Assembly: GCA_024362935.1 (NCBI GenBank)
Contig: JANCRA010000001.1
Coordinates: 56,859,430-56,923,429 of the forward strand
Source of the DNA: Setophaga petechia
Lineage: Eukaryota; Chordata; Aves; Passeriformes; Parulidae
Reading direction: 5' to 3'
Length of the DNA: 64,000 bases
This document shows positions 23,781 through 35,702 of the stretch, one piece after another. Under the pieces are notes generated by a model. The model had not been told where the DNA came from. It worked only from the letters and a program-made list of their open reading frames with translations, and searched no databases. The stretch's first letter is position 1; every line of letters begins with the position of its first letter. The position numbers were made by a program, and so were the translations under genes.

Positions 23781-24010
23781 CCCACTATAAACTCTGATCG
23801 TATCGCTGCCGATGCTATCGCTACCTAAGGCAGGTTTTCCTTCAGGAACTTGTCACAATGTTTTCTTTTCGGTAGTTTAGACAAATATACAGGGAACTTA
23901 AATTTATCAAACAGATGAAGCCTCATTAATTAAGCAGGCTTGCGGAGCTTACAGCGGATTAGTTGTTGGGGCTTTTTTTTTTCAAGGGGCATTTTCTACA
24001 GCAGCTCATC
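23700..24010. promoter_or_regulatory. Candidate regulatory block D, 3' of MAB21L2
   Basis: Two GGATTA cores (23748-23753 and 23956-23961), the K50 homeodomain site used by OTX and PITX factors, flank a CATTAATTAAG homeodomain element (23924-23934). It lies 1.2-1.5 kb past the MAB21L2 polyadenylation signal. OTX-type control would suit an eye gene, but this is inference. Confidence 0.35.
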
Positions 24011-24014
24011 ATCC

Positions 24015-25530
24015 CTACCAAGGTACATTGATTTCAGCACAGGGTGGGGCAGGGAGGCGTTAATGCTTGAAAAGATGCTGTTTGTAAGATTACATAGTTT
24101 TCAAAATAAAATTATTCAGATCTGATTTTTAGCTCCCCCTCTCCCTGAGATATTATAAAAGGTATTTTTTTTAAATTTTAAGACCTCCAGCTGAAGTACC
24201 ATTGAAAGCAGAATGTAAGAGGTGTAACCATTATTTCATGTAACCAACCTCTCCTGTTTTAAGAACTCTAAGAAAATCTCTCAGATACAGAGTAAAAGAT
24301 AGGGTCAAACAAAACCAGAATGCTTATTCACAGTTAAGAAAAAAAGCCTCTACCAAATACTGGGAAGCAGGAGAAAAGGAGGCTAACTACATGTTATACG
24401 TCAGTATTCCCACAAAACATGTAACAGGAATGGTAAGGATTAGTAACTGCACTCAAAGACCCTATGTGCTGAACATGAAAACCAAAAATCCAGAATAATG
24501 CAGATCTGTAAGACTTTTCTCATGCTGATACAATACAAAGCAGAACATTTTAGATGGAAAATGCAATACAGGAACATATCGAACAAACTTTAATTTCACA
24601 TTTATATTCTTTCCATCATTAAATGGTGTTTTTTAATTAAATGGGGGGGGAATTAATGAAACATAATAGAAGGATATAAGCATATAAAAATTTTAAGCAC
24701 TATCTCAGATTTAAAATAATTTCCAATATATTTCAAAAATTCTTCAGGACCAAAAGAAAAGTTAAGTCTCATTTATGATATCGCATAAAATCACAATTCT
24801 AGTTAATTGCTTATATTAAAATCTAGCTCTAACAATTTGAGAGCACTGCTTCTCGACATAAATTTTTTTCCAGATAGGATTTGATAATCCCAGCTTTCAG
24901 ACCCACCTATGCCATTTTTATTACAGACAAGAGCAATTTACTCAATAGGAACAAAGAACTGAACCAGTGCTTAACACACAAGGTATTTTCTCTACAGACA
25001 AGTAGAAAACCACAACTTCTTCCACCAGTACCCTTTCCAAAGAAATTATTACCCAGTTCAACATTAGGCAGGTATTTAAAAAACCAAGAGCCGTGACTAT
25101 GCTTAAAGAGTGAGAATATTTACCAGTTGTATCCTACTTTCAAAATGTTGCTGTAACATTGCAGAAAACATTCAAGTGCAACGTTATTAAGCTAACTGCA
25201 CGATATGCTCCCTTTGAAATTGGAATTTTACTGAAGGATACTAATTTTAACCAGAAGACAAGTAATCGAGCAATTCAGAGCAAATCAAGTTTGTGGAAAT
25301 TATCAAGTCAGCTCAGAAACATATTTTAGAAGGGCAATTATGTTTTATGCTTAGACACAATAAATAATAACCCACCGAGTAAAATGTGTTAGTAATATGA
25401 CAGGAATACTGCAAACTTAGGAGTGTGGGAAGTTCAGTGCTGTTTTACACTAACATTTTCTAAAATCAGGAAAGTAAAACAAAGTATTAAGGCTAAAAGC
25501 CTTGCTGAACTTCCCTGTATTAATACAGGC
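24015..25530. other. Intronic DNA with no recognised gene
   Basis: AT-rich intron between the MAB21L2 3' flank and the LRBA PH-start exon. An eight-G run near 24643 is the only oddity. Confidence 0.65.
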
Positions 25531-25534
25531 CTGT

Positions 25535-25640
25535 GATTTAAGATGTCTTTATTTCGGACGTGTCTCCCTGGAGCTTTATTCCCAGCAAGCTAATTAACAT
25601 TCAAGTAGGGTTGAATTGTGAGAGGGGGAGAAAAAGAAGC
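25535..25640. promoter_or_regulatory. Candidate regulatory block E beside the LRBA PH-start exon
   Basis: A short high-complexity stretch includes TTTCGGACGTGTCTCC and GCAAGCTAATTAACATTCAAG, with a TAATTA core, about 170 bp beyond the exon donor on the MAB21L2 side. No coding signature is seen. It could be an exon-flanking conserved element or an enhancer. Confidence 0.25.
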
Positions 25641-25810
25641 AGGAAAGGAGGTGTCACCTATGTGAAGTTCAGCAACATATATGGTCAGTGGCAAAGTTAT
25701 TAAAGCAGCAACACTGCAGCCCAATAGAGGTAAAGGAAGTCAAGTGAAGAATTAAAGGTCTTGGGTAATTTGTCATCATCTCTCAGACCTCAGGGTCAAT
25801 GATCTCTTAC

Positions 25811-25947
25811 CTTTGGGTCGATTTTCTTAAAACTAGGATCTTCTTCATCCACCTCAAAGTAGAGCTCAGAAAGAGTGATGGAAAGGGTGCCTTTCACTAC
25901 TACGGAGGGTGCCACAAGCTGAGCTGGTGTGCTGAGGGACACTGGAC
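25811..25947 (-). CDS. LRBA: LRBA internal exon encoding the start of the PH-like domain
   Basis: This 137-bp minus-strand exon encodes the first strands of the PH-like domain that packs against the BEACH domain. It includes PVSLSTPAQLVAPSVVVKGT, SELYFEVDEEDP and FKKIDPK. LRBA rather than NBEA is indicated by PVSLSTPAQLVAPSVVVKG, since NBEA has PVVL and LIAPVVVAKG. The acceptor is TTCCTGCTTTGGCAG followed by GTCCAG, and the donor is CCAAAG followed by GTAAGA. The exon enters in phase 1, completing the Gly codon, and leaves in phase 0. The next exon should encode the Leu-Ala-Tyr-Thr-Glu-Gly continuation of the PH domain. I did not find it between 1 and 25810, so it probably lies beyond the left edge. 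Confidence 0.96.
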
Positions 25948-28531
25948 CTGCCAAAGCAGGAAAACACCAACAATGTTCAAACTGAAAGGAATGCGAGTAC
26001 AAATTATTCACTTTTCAGGCCAAGGACATTAAAATAAAGCAAAGAGCACAGCTCTTCCTTACAGAGCAAACCCCTTTTTGTCCCGGAAAAGAACATATGT
26101 AACAGATTTGCAGTGTCTCTGTGCAGCTGAACACTGAGGCAGCTGCAATTGCAAACTGCTGCATACATTACACAGAGCTGACTTTAGCATGGCAGTCTTG
26201 AGCTTTTACTCAGACACATCTTCTGTCCAAGAAACTCCAAGAGTTGCACACCTTCTGTTACATGAAATATAGAGAGTGCCCACATGAACCCTCAGAATCT
26301 TACGGTCTGATGTGTTTTTTAGTTACTGAGAAGTTTTGATAGCATTTCACAAAGATGAACACTGCAGTCAAGGCTCGAAGTTGTCTAACTGCAAAGTGTT
26401 CCCTCATGGATGCTGGAAATCTATTGTTAAGGTTACACAATGTTATAAAGCCTAAAGTAAAATTTTTTAAAGATGCTTTTGATTCCACATTAAATATTGT
26501 TCAAGGATTCCATACAGTGTTAGTGTAGCTCAGGGACTGTGGGAGTAAACAGCTGGAGGGTTGGTTTCCAACTGAATGAATTTTTATTGGAATAATCACA
26601 TCTCCGCAGGGCTTATCACAGGGACAAATCACACTACTACTGAAAACAATAGGTTCAGCATTATATAAACTAACACATACAGAATGAAAGCAGGTTATGT
26701 TTGTCATCCAGCTGATTAAGAGGCAAGGAAATGAAGTTACATGGCTGCAGTATTATTTGACTTTTGTAAAACAGAGGAAGATACTAAAGTGACATAGACA
26801 ATTTTGTTTTAATAAAGCATCTATAAATGAGGTACACACGTTCAGGTAATCAACGTGAGAATAACTGACAAAAAATTCAGATGAATTGTCATTTCCATCG
26901 ATTGTTAGAAGGGCGATGGTCCTTAATCTCACATCAATCTCAATGTGTGCCACTAGGACAAAAGAAGAGATGCTCTGCTGAGATCAGAGCAGCTTTGCCC
27001 TCTATTCCCAACGTACAAATACATTGTGTCTGCAGATGGGCATGAGATAGCTGTGGAACTGCCATGATTTCCCAAAGCTCACCGCCACAAATGGACGAAA
27101 TAAGGAAGCTATGTGTTCTTTTGCTGTCTCCCTTTGCCCCCTGTACATTAGCATGTAATCCAGAGGAGAAATAACATTTTTTCAATCACTCGCAGACATT
27201 CAATTACAGGGCAAGCAGACAGATGCAGAAGCTGGGGCAATCCAGGTCCTGTAGAAGACCCCTGACAATTTCCACTTCATTTCTAACCCACACCACTTTA
27301 TTAGTAAGGATTACTTCTTAATCCTATTGCCATTGTCAAGATCATATAATTAAACTCCCCTTTCACCTCTATTACAGTATGAATGTATTACTCAAACCAA
27401 TGAATGAATAATAGAAAGAAACATGGAAAAGGCTGTTGAGAAGGAAGCTCGTGGTAGAAAGGGAAAAATAAAAGATTCGTATAGCGAAATGCCTTTGCCT
27501 CATTCTTCCATGACTTTATTTTACTTTACTCTTCCTATGCAGGTTTTCTTTTTCCTTATGCTGCATTTTAAACTTTGCTTTTTTGCCTTAAAAAAAGAAA
27601 GAGTGGAATGCAGTTCAGGGATAAGCAAAAAGACAATAAATAATCACTTCCAGCATTTTCAGTAAATTATCATATGCATGATCCATATCAATGTAAGAGT
27701 GTACTACCAGATTCTCAGGGAACCAGAATTATCCAATAAATGGTATATTTCTCTAAATTAAGTGTACATGGAATACCAGATGAGAAGCAAAAGAATACAG
27801 AGAAGTTTGCATTTTCCCTGTAAAACCCATGTTCCTCAAATAGCAATTGAGGCGCTTCATATAACTCGCAGTCTCTGAACCACTGGTTACTTTGGTTTTA
27901 CAGAAATGGACCCTCTCCACTGAGATTGTGACATCAGCAAAGGTTGCATGTGATTATGTAAAATTAATTAAGTTGAACGATTTGAAATACTATTTCTTCT
28001 TCAGAAAAAAAAAAAAAAGGAAATCTAATGAGGCCATGGTCTATGGAGAAAAAGCTTCAATGGGGGAATGTCAAGGGGTTTACATGAGTTAAATCCAGCG
28101 AGTGTACAAATCCTTTACATGCAAATAAATAACCAGTACAATTTTATAGATTTAGCAAAAAAATTAAAGGTCTCCAAAGCCTTAAATTACAAGACAGCTT
28201 GTCTAATTGTCCCACTAAGTCTCATGATTTGAGTGGAATGAGGTCAAGAAAACAAAAGAAGCCCCTTTCAAGATAGAGCTATTAACTGTAAGGAAGGTTT
28301 TCTAGAATAGGTATCTACTGCAGAAACAAAAAGGCAGAGAAAGAAAACACACAACTCCCCTCAAATAAAACTTCAGTATCTAAGGTGAACAGAAAATTAT
28401 CTTAATGACCCAGTTATGGGAAGTATGTTAATTATCAGTGTGCATCCCAAACCACGATTCACTGCAGAGATGGGGAGATCAGAATTTCAACAGTGAAGAA
28501 GCTGAGGAGAAAATGAGATAGGTGACGTTAC
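25948..28531 (-). other. LRBA: LRBA intron, 2.6 kb, phase 1
   Basis: The intron is bounded by donor GTAACG (minus strand, at 28531) and acceptor TTTGGCAG (at 25948). Its interior is AT-rich, with a poly-A run near 28005-28018. No further coding sequence, RNA gene or transposable element was recognised. Confidence 0.9.
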
Positions 28532-28678
28532 CTGTCAAGTTCTCCACTTCTCTTTCCTCCATGAATGACATGATATCATCATCACCTTCCAAGAGAATCT
28601 CGCTTTCCGAGTTCTGGTTTCCTAAAACTTGACTCTTGATGGACTGCTTTCCTTTGACAAGTATATCCTCATCGGGAG
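28532..28678 (-). CDS. LRBA: LRBA internal exon encoding the acidic linker before the PH domain
   Basis: This 147-bp minus-strand exon encodes the linker between the basic segment and the PH-like domain. It includes DEDILVKGKQSIKSQ, GNQNSESEILLEGDDD and a glutamate-rich end finishing Val-Glu-Asn-Leu-Thr-Gly. The acceptor is TGTCTCATTTCAG followed by CTCCC, and the donor is TTGACAG followed by GTAACG. It enters and leaves in phase 1, matching the exons on both sides. The stretch after the GDDD run (IMSFMEEREVENLT) looks less conserved than its flanks when compared from memory with mammalian LRBA. LRBA is favoured over NBEA by ILVKGKQSIKS. Confidence 0.95.
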
Positions 28679-28879
28679 CTGAAATGAGACACATGCTGTC
28701 AGGTCTCAGTGACATAGGAGTGTAATTTTATTTTTTAAATGTAAGTTCAGGAAGAAAACTGCCTGGGACTAGCTGTGGGAAGTACCTGTCTTAATCCTCT
28801 AATGTTAGGACACATCTAGTTTTAATCCTATTAAGCCTGCTCAAAATTATCCAGTGCTCTCTGCAGCGTTCAACTCTAT

Positions 28880-29550
28880 TTCAAGTGTTTATGACAGAGG
28901 GGAAAAGGATACAGCAGACTCCCTTGCCCTGCAGCCTTCCTTGGGAAGTGGAGCTGGAGGAGGGTCCCGGCTGCCCGATGTGTCACCCTGACCCCCAAAG
29001 GACACGGGACCCCGCCGGGACACCCCCGAGCACGGCCCTGGAACGGGAGGCGCAGGACGGGGCCGGGAGCGGCGGGACCCGCCCGGGGCAGCTCCCAGCA
29101 CCGGGGCTGCTCCCGCCGGGAAAACCCCGGGAGCAGCGGGGACAAGGCGGAGGGAGGGGCGCTGGAGCTGCCGCCCCGCATCGTTCCCACTCCCGTCCGC
29201 GGCAGGCCGAGTCCGTGAGGCAGAAAAGCGCCCACTCCTCCATGCCAGGCGTGAGGGGGCGAATCTGCCCCGGGAGGGCGGCTGGAGGCGGGGAACAGCC
29301 TGCACCTGCTTCCAAGGGGCACAACCATCCTCCCGTGGGGCATTGCTGGGCTCACGCCGGGATTTTCGGCATGGAAGGGAAGCAGCCAGGCACGCTTGGA
29401 GACATGTTCCGCCACGCACACGGTCCCCGGGCCGGTAAATGTGTCCCCGCCGTGCCCGGGCAGCGACATTGCCGCCCCGCACGGCCCCGGGAGCGCCGCG
29501 GAAGCAGAGAGCGCTCCCATCGCCCCCGACACTGCCGCCTCGAAATCTGC
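28880..29550. promoter_or_regulatory. Intronic orphan CpG-rich island
   Basis: About 670 bp of strongly GC-rich, CpG-rich DNA stands alone in AT-rich intron, 200 bp upstream (LRBA sense) of an LRBA exon. Open frames span it on both strands (224 residues plus, 218 minus), but their composition is Pro/Gly/Arg/Ala-rich and resembles no known family, as expected by chance in GC-rich DNA. An A-rich tract (29580-29650) follows on the plus strand. It could be an alternative promoter, an enhancer-type CpG island, or an old GC-rich retrocopy with a decayed tail. None can be chosen from the sequence alone. Confidence 0.5.
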
Positions 29551-30065
29551 TTTATTTAAATCACCTGCTCAGAGCAGCAACAGAAAAAGGAAAAAAAATT
29601 AAAAGGGGAGTAAAAAAAAAAAAAAGAGTAGAAAAAAAGAAAAGAAAGATGTAATTACTCCTTCTACACCTAAGTTTTGCTGTGGTAATGCCAGAACACA
29701 GCAGTGTATGTGTCCGGTTTTTTTGTTTGTTTGGATTTTAAGTACAAAATTAAAATACTGTTTCTTGAAAGTTACACTGAGAATACCCATGGCACAGCCG
29801 TGTTTGAAAAACATTCACCAAACACATCAGGACCAACTAACTTCAACACACTGGTGACTGCTCGCTCTGATTGCTGCCACACTTGATTTGAAGTTCCACG
29901 GGCTCCCTCTAAAAATATGCTAATCTGCAAACATTTACAGAAGGCAGCGACTCCCTTGTGGCAATACATAAAGTTTAAATTGTGTAAGTAAATATATGCA
30001 TGTGAATTGCAAATAATAAAAGCTTTTCAGTTCAGTGAAAAAGTAAAAATGAAGTCCACTCACCA

Positions 30066-30260
30066 GAAAGAAAAAAAAAAAAAAAAAGAAGAAAAAAAAA
30101 AAGACCAAAACCCAAACTATAAAAACCCCATCATAACAACAACAACCACCACATGACCAAATACTGGTTTTGGTTTAGGCCTTGACCTTACAAAAAAACC
30201 CCAACCACAACAAGAAAAAGCAAACATAAACCTCCACCTCAAATCAACCAACCAAAAACA
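30066..30260. repeat. A-rich then A/C-rich low-complexity tract
   Basis: Poly-A with single G interruptions (30066-30104) grades into about 150 bp made almost only of A and C (CCAACCACAACAAG and similar). On the LRBA-sense strand this is T/G-rich intron. Confidence 0.9.
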
Positions 30261-33200
30261 GAAATAAAAGGAAATTTAACTTGCCATACAAAACAAAATG
30301 TAATTTATACATGCTCCTTTAGCCCTAGCAATAGCTGTCACTTGTAAGAAAGGCTTAAAAAATTACTGCAAAGCTTTAACTGCATTGTAGAAACACAAAT
30401 TTTACTTTCTTGCAAAATATACTCATGTAAATAATGATAACTCAGATTCTGGAGTTGTTCAATGTGAGTTGAAAAACCTTCTTGTCATGGAAAATATGCA
30501 GCTGATATTTAGGAAGGTTTTCCTGTAATTAACTCCCCCTTGAGGATTTTCAGTTAGCAGCAGTAAAATTACCATCAGTGTACTAACACACACCACATGC
30601 ACTCTTAGTCACTGCCCTACCAGCACTCTCTTGAAGATCAAAAAAAGTAAAATAGAACAAAACTACCTCAAGATGAAGTCCAAGAGAATAAGTTATTTTC
30701 TTTCTTTTCCCTTTTGGTCTTTTTTTTCCTTTTAATGCAGGCAAACTATATTTGTTGTTTCAAAAACTTCATCTGCACTGTACATACCTGCCATTTTTTG
30801 CTTCCTCTGCTAGAATCTGTGTTATACTGAATTAGCTCTCTACCTATTCTTATTTAAGATTAAATTCAGAGCCAAGATCAAAAGTTAATACTTTTATACT
30901 TAGTACAACTTGTCTAAAATGTTACTATGTCCTTCAGTCTTTAAGAAAAAAAAAATCAGTATAGCAGCTTCCAAACCAAAGATGACTGGATAACAGAAAT
31001 ATTGCCCTATCTTTTTCACTTCTCAGATTTTAATTCTTTCCCCAGCTACTGATATTCTGCTGATTCAAAAGCATACATCTTATGTATGTGCCTTTTTCAA
31101 TAGAAGATTTTAGACCCTGAATTATTTCAGTCCATTTGTGTAAACTACTGTCATCTCTTTGCATATGATGTTATTTACCAATATTTCCTGACATGCATGT
31201 AATTTGTGTTAAAGTTAAACACGGGCAGAGGAAGATGCCTCTCCACACACCTGCAGACACCAGCTAGTGAAAGGCAATGCTACTGGAAGGCAGTGAGACA
31301 TCACACTGAACCAGAATCTGCTTTTTCTGTACAGATGTAAATAAAGCAAATCTGCCTTTTCTGTACTGGTGTGCATCAAGCACTACATCTGCAACCAACA
31401 CTCTCATGCTTACATGTGTACCTGTAGAGAACAGAATATATTCCACATGGATTCACCTATTCTTCTGTAGATAAATGCTCTGGTGTAGGTAGGCCATGGT
31501 CTAGCTCTCTTTATATATTTACTGGTTAGAGAGATGTATGATGGAGCATGACAAACTCCAATTCCCCATAAGCATAGAGTTATAATACACTGGATTTCAT
31601 ATTTCAGGTCACAAACCCTGCTCTGCCTTCTCTGACCACTCTGCCAGGCCTGCCTACGTTGGTGTGACCAGACCCTGTGGCTGGCTCCAGCCCTGCAGCT
31701 CTAAGCACAAACTCCCACACACCTTTCCAAGATCAAGATCTCCAGGCATGGCCAATGTATTGCTCTGAACACAACAGTCTGCTAGCACACAACTTCTCTC
31801 TTTTTTTTTTTGTAACCAGTAATTATACCAGGAAAAGCAACTGAAGGAAAAGGTGCATTAAAAAAACCCCTTACTATGTATCTTTTTTTTTTCTCAAAGG
31901 GCTCCCAGAAGCTTCCCTCTACTCTCCTTACTTCTTTATAAAACATAACAGTGGAAAAAACCAATAATTTTCAAACCAAGTTTTTAAAATACTATCTTTC
32001 TAGCTGAGGCAAAGCAAACAAACCAGTCAAGTACAATACTGGAGATGATCTCCTGCTGGTCTTTTGCAGCCACAAAGCCCTGAACTCTACCTATTGTCTC
32101 GATGGAAATTCTACAGACTGTTTTAATCCCCCATCCCCAAATTTTTAACACACATCAATTAAAAACCCCAATAAATCACTCGTTTAAAAGCTTGATAAAG
32201 TATTTTCTAGCTGCTAAAGATTCCCTCACAAATACTGCAATTTGGGGTCAATTTCAAAATAGCAACAGGCTTATTATTTTTTTGTCCTCCACATTTATAT
32301 AATTTTGGTTGCATTTCTATATAGTAAGGTGACAGAAAGAACAGAGAAGAGTTAACTCCTTCCATCCCAAAATTATTACCACAGCCCCTTCACCTTTCTT
32401 TCCTTTCCCCACAATACACCATTAGACTGACTTTTATAAATAGCCAGTTTGGAAGGATCCTTTTTTTTTTTCCCCTTTTCCCTTTGAAAAATTACCTAAA
32501 GCCTTTTTTTCCCAAGCAAGTTAATGTGAACTTGGGAATGGCAATTAAATTGTCAGAATTAAAAAATTTGTTTTTAACTAGAAGGTAGCCAGAAGTATAG
32601 TCATGGGGCTGGTATTGATTGTCTGAACAGAGAACATTAGTCTTCAGGTATTTATTCTGCCACCTCTGCACCAGAGGTTCTCCTTCAAATCAAATCAATC
32701 CTTGGAAAAGATTGGTTCTTGCTCCTAAGACACATAACTAGGCTGCAACAGAGCTGATTGTTGTTGTCCTCTCTAGGTTTTACTGAACAATATCTAGGCT
32801 TCCAAATGTTTCTGAATCAGTTTCACAGTTGCAAATTGTGATGATTCCTGCACTGCAAGTTCTCTGGGGTGGAGAATACATCTAGTTGTATTTGTAAGAC
32901 ACCAAGCGTTTGATAATGTGTATTTCTAATGAAAGTGAGCTAAAATCCATGTTATCAAGCATGGTTACTGCTTGTACTGTTCCATTATTTATGCATTATT
33001 TTCCCCTGCCTCCCTTATGGCAAAATCCCTTATGTCCAATTTCAGGTTTTGGTCTGTGATGTTATGAAAAAGCTTAAATAGGCAGTAGGGAACCTTTTAT
33101 ACATTATCTAAAAATGCTTTTGCTTCAGAGACATGTAAAATTAGATGAAATGGAAAAATTAAATGAAATGAAAAATTATTGATATGAAATCATAACATAC

Positions 33201-35577
33201 TGGAGCAAATACTCCACCAATACTAGGGATATCTACATCATGAAAGTCAAGTTCTGAAAAAATCTGAGAACAATTGGAATTTCTGATATGAAATTGGTTA
33301 ATACTAGAAGTTTATAAACACAATTCAGAAAGAAATTGAACTGTACCTTCTAAAACTCAAGAAAAAATACCCAAACAAATTAAAAACAACACATCAAAAA
33401 AGCCAAATACAAAATGAAATAGTAAAAATCCCAACTATCTTTGCCCTCCTATACGTTGTATATAGGTTCCAGCTGAACTTGAATTTGTACTTCGCTCATA
33501 GATTTTACACCTTGCCAGTGGAAGTCCTTGAAAAAACACAGTTGTATGTGTACACACACTCAGGCAGACAACAACTATCCATAATTTCAGAAATTACATT
33601 ATGTAATGACTTAGGATAAACTAAAATATTCACTGGATAGATAAAAAACCAGAAGGACTACAGATAACAAAGGCAGTATGAAAATTCAGAATAAAACATC
33701 AGGCAATTAAACAAAATAGAAGACTGTTAAGGATGTCAAAATCTGAATAGAAAAGCACATAGAAAACAATTATGTCAATTTAAATCACCAGAGTTAGTTA
33801 CCAGCTATGCTTATTAGTTACTTCTGAAATAGGGCTACTTTATTCATTCTTCCTTTGTATTACCAAAATTGTTGTCCTGTCAATTACAAACTGATTATAT
33901 ACCACAGCCCTTGAAATATAGCATGGATTAGTGAAAATATCACATTAGTATGAAATATGAATAATTGCATTACTGTGTCTTTACTTGTGGAAGAATTAGT
34001 TACACAAATTTAAATGGTTCCTCTAATTATTTTCCAGTAAGAGTAAAGATTTTTTTAAAATTTTGATAAACAGCATAAAGATTAAATATGAAAATACAAT
34101 GGGAATACATCAAACTTTGACGAGATCTATTTAACCTAAAGTACACATATTAAAAGAGGGGGAAGTTGTTGTTCATCCATGGAGTTTTAAACAGATAAAA
34201 CCCTAATGCCCTACAGTCCATGGTATAGGAACAACACATCTTATTAAGAACAACAATCCCCAAAGCAAAAAGTGAGTTAATTAATTCTCTCATCTTGTTC
34301 TTCTTTCTATAGTCAAAGATGTAGGGCTCTACAAACATTGCTTTCAGATCACTTTATTGACTATTCTCTGGATGGTCATTTATTGCAGAGGACTGATGTC
34401 ACATTTGGCATTATATCAGCTGACATATTGTAGACATTTTCTCCCAGAAATGGCTCTTTAAGGCTGAGTGCAAGAGGTTAAGATGCCTGATGGAAACCAA
34501 CTTTATGACAGTGATGCTCTTCTACATTCATACAACACCCTTAACAATCTAAAATTAGCATAAACTGCACCCCACACACAATTTGTGTGGGCATATGTAT
34601 GCATCTATGTATTCAGTAATTCATAAGCTAACACAGAAAAAACCGCCTAAATTTAGGTTATTTGCTCCATGACTTGTGCCTTCAAGGTGAAGGATACTCA
34701 GCTTCAATTATAAGCAAATTATTTTTAAGTACAAGACTTTTCTACCTTATCAGTGTACTCTCATTAGATAGCAAAGACATAAAATTTTGTACTAACCCCA
34801 AAGTTCACTGGCTTTGGTTGTGGTTTTGTTTGCTTCCTTATATTTTGATTTACTATGGAATTCTCAAACTGACTATTCTATTAGTTTGGTAAATACATTC
34901 CCCTGTAGAATAGACATAGCATCTTACATCAGACTGATCCCAGGTTATGAAATGAGGAGTAACAACTGTAAAAAACAGAGTAATCTCCTTTTTTTGCAAT
35001 CACCGGGTAGAAATGATTGTTACTATTTTCCTACTTGAGTAATACTTTGCATGTCAGCATTTGCTACTCTTTATTCCATATCAAATTCTTGCAGAAAAGC
35101 TTGAGGACTTAAGCAAAGTACAGTTTAGCTTGTAGAAGTGTTATTTCTCTTTTAACATATCTGCAACAATAAGCAGATATGTGCTAACTGAAATAATTGG
35201 TGTGGATTTTGAACAGGAAAAATTCTTCTGAAGTTACTAAGCTATAAGCAGGTAATCTACACAGAAATCTATCCAGAGATTAATGGCAAAATTGCATCCA
35301 CTTTCCTTCTGCCCAGTGAGCACTGTAATTGTTCTAGGCAAGGTATGCACCACCCAGGCCAGCTGAAATGGGAAGAAGGGGCTCAGCAAACACCAGGGCT
35401 GCTGCTGGGAAGGAAGGGCCAGGTTACCTCTGTATGGAAAACACATTGCCCGAAACGCGGTGCCAAAAGCCTTTGCTCTGGGACCATTTGCTAGCATCCC
35501 ACAAGGAGGAAGGTCCAGCCTCTCCCACCATGTACTGTAACCTGCTGCTGGTGGCAGGAGGCAGATTTTACACTGAC

Positions 35578-35702
35578 CATGCTCTCCGGCTGCCCTGAGC
35601 GTCGCTTCAGGATGTGTCGATCCGAGGGGGTTGCGCACAAATCGTCGCCGGCGCCGCAAGTCATCTTCCCAGTAGTCGAGGCGCCAGAACTCACGAGGAC
35701 GA
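35578..35702 (-). CDS. LRBA: LRBA internal exon encoding the basic WRLDYW segment
   Basis: This 125-bp minus-strand exon encodes a piece of LRBA, a BEACH-WD40 scaffold of endosomal trafficking that protects CTLA4 from lysosomal degradation. The peptide contains EFWRLDYWEDD, then five arginines and FVRNPLGSTHPEA, a signature shared by LRBA and NBEA just before the PH-BEACH module. NPLGSTHPEA fits LRBA; NBEA has an alanine-phenylalanine variant there. The acceptor reads TTTCATTGTAG followed by T, and the donor reads CATG followed by GTCAGT. One base at the 5' end completes a codon (phase 2 in), and one base is left at the 3' end (phase 1 out). That base joins the next exon to give Ala after Glu-His. 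Confidence 0.95.

Larger units (their letters stand above)
1..25810 (-). other. LRBA: LRBA intron (partial) hosting MAB21L2
   Basis: This is the minus-strand phase-0 intron downstream of the PH-start exon. It runs from the GTAAGA donor at 25805-25810 to beyond the window start and is therefore longer than 25.8 kb. It contains the whole MAB21L2 transcription unit in opposite orientation. Its continuation past the left edge is inferred from the absence of a recognisable next LRBA exon. Confidence 0.8.
28679..35577 (-). other. LRBA: LRBA intron, 6.9 kb, phase 1
   Basis: The intron is bounded by donor GTCAGT (minus strand, at 35577) and acceptor CTCATTTCAG (at 28679). It contains the CpG-rich patch at 28.88-29.55 kb and A/C-rich tracts at 29580-29650 and 30066-30260. 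The remaining 5.3 kb is ordinary AT-rich intron in which I see nothing specific. Confidence 0.9.
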
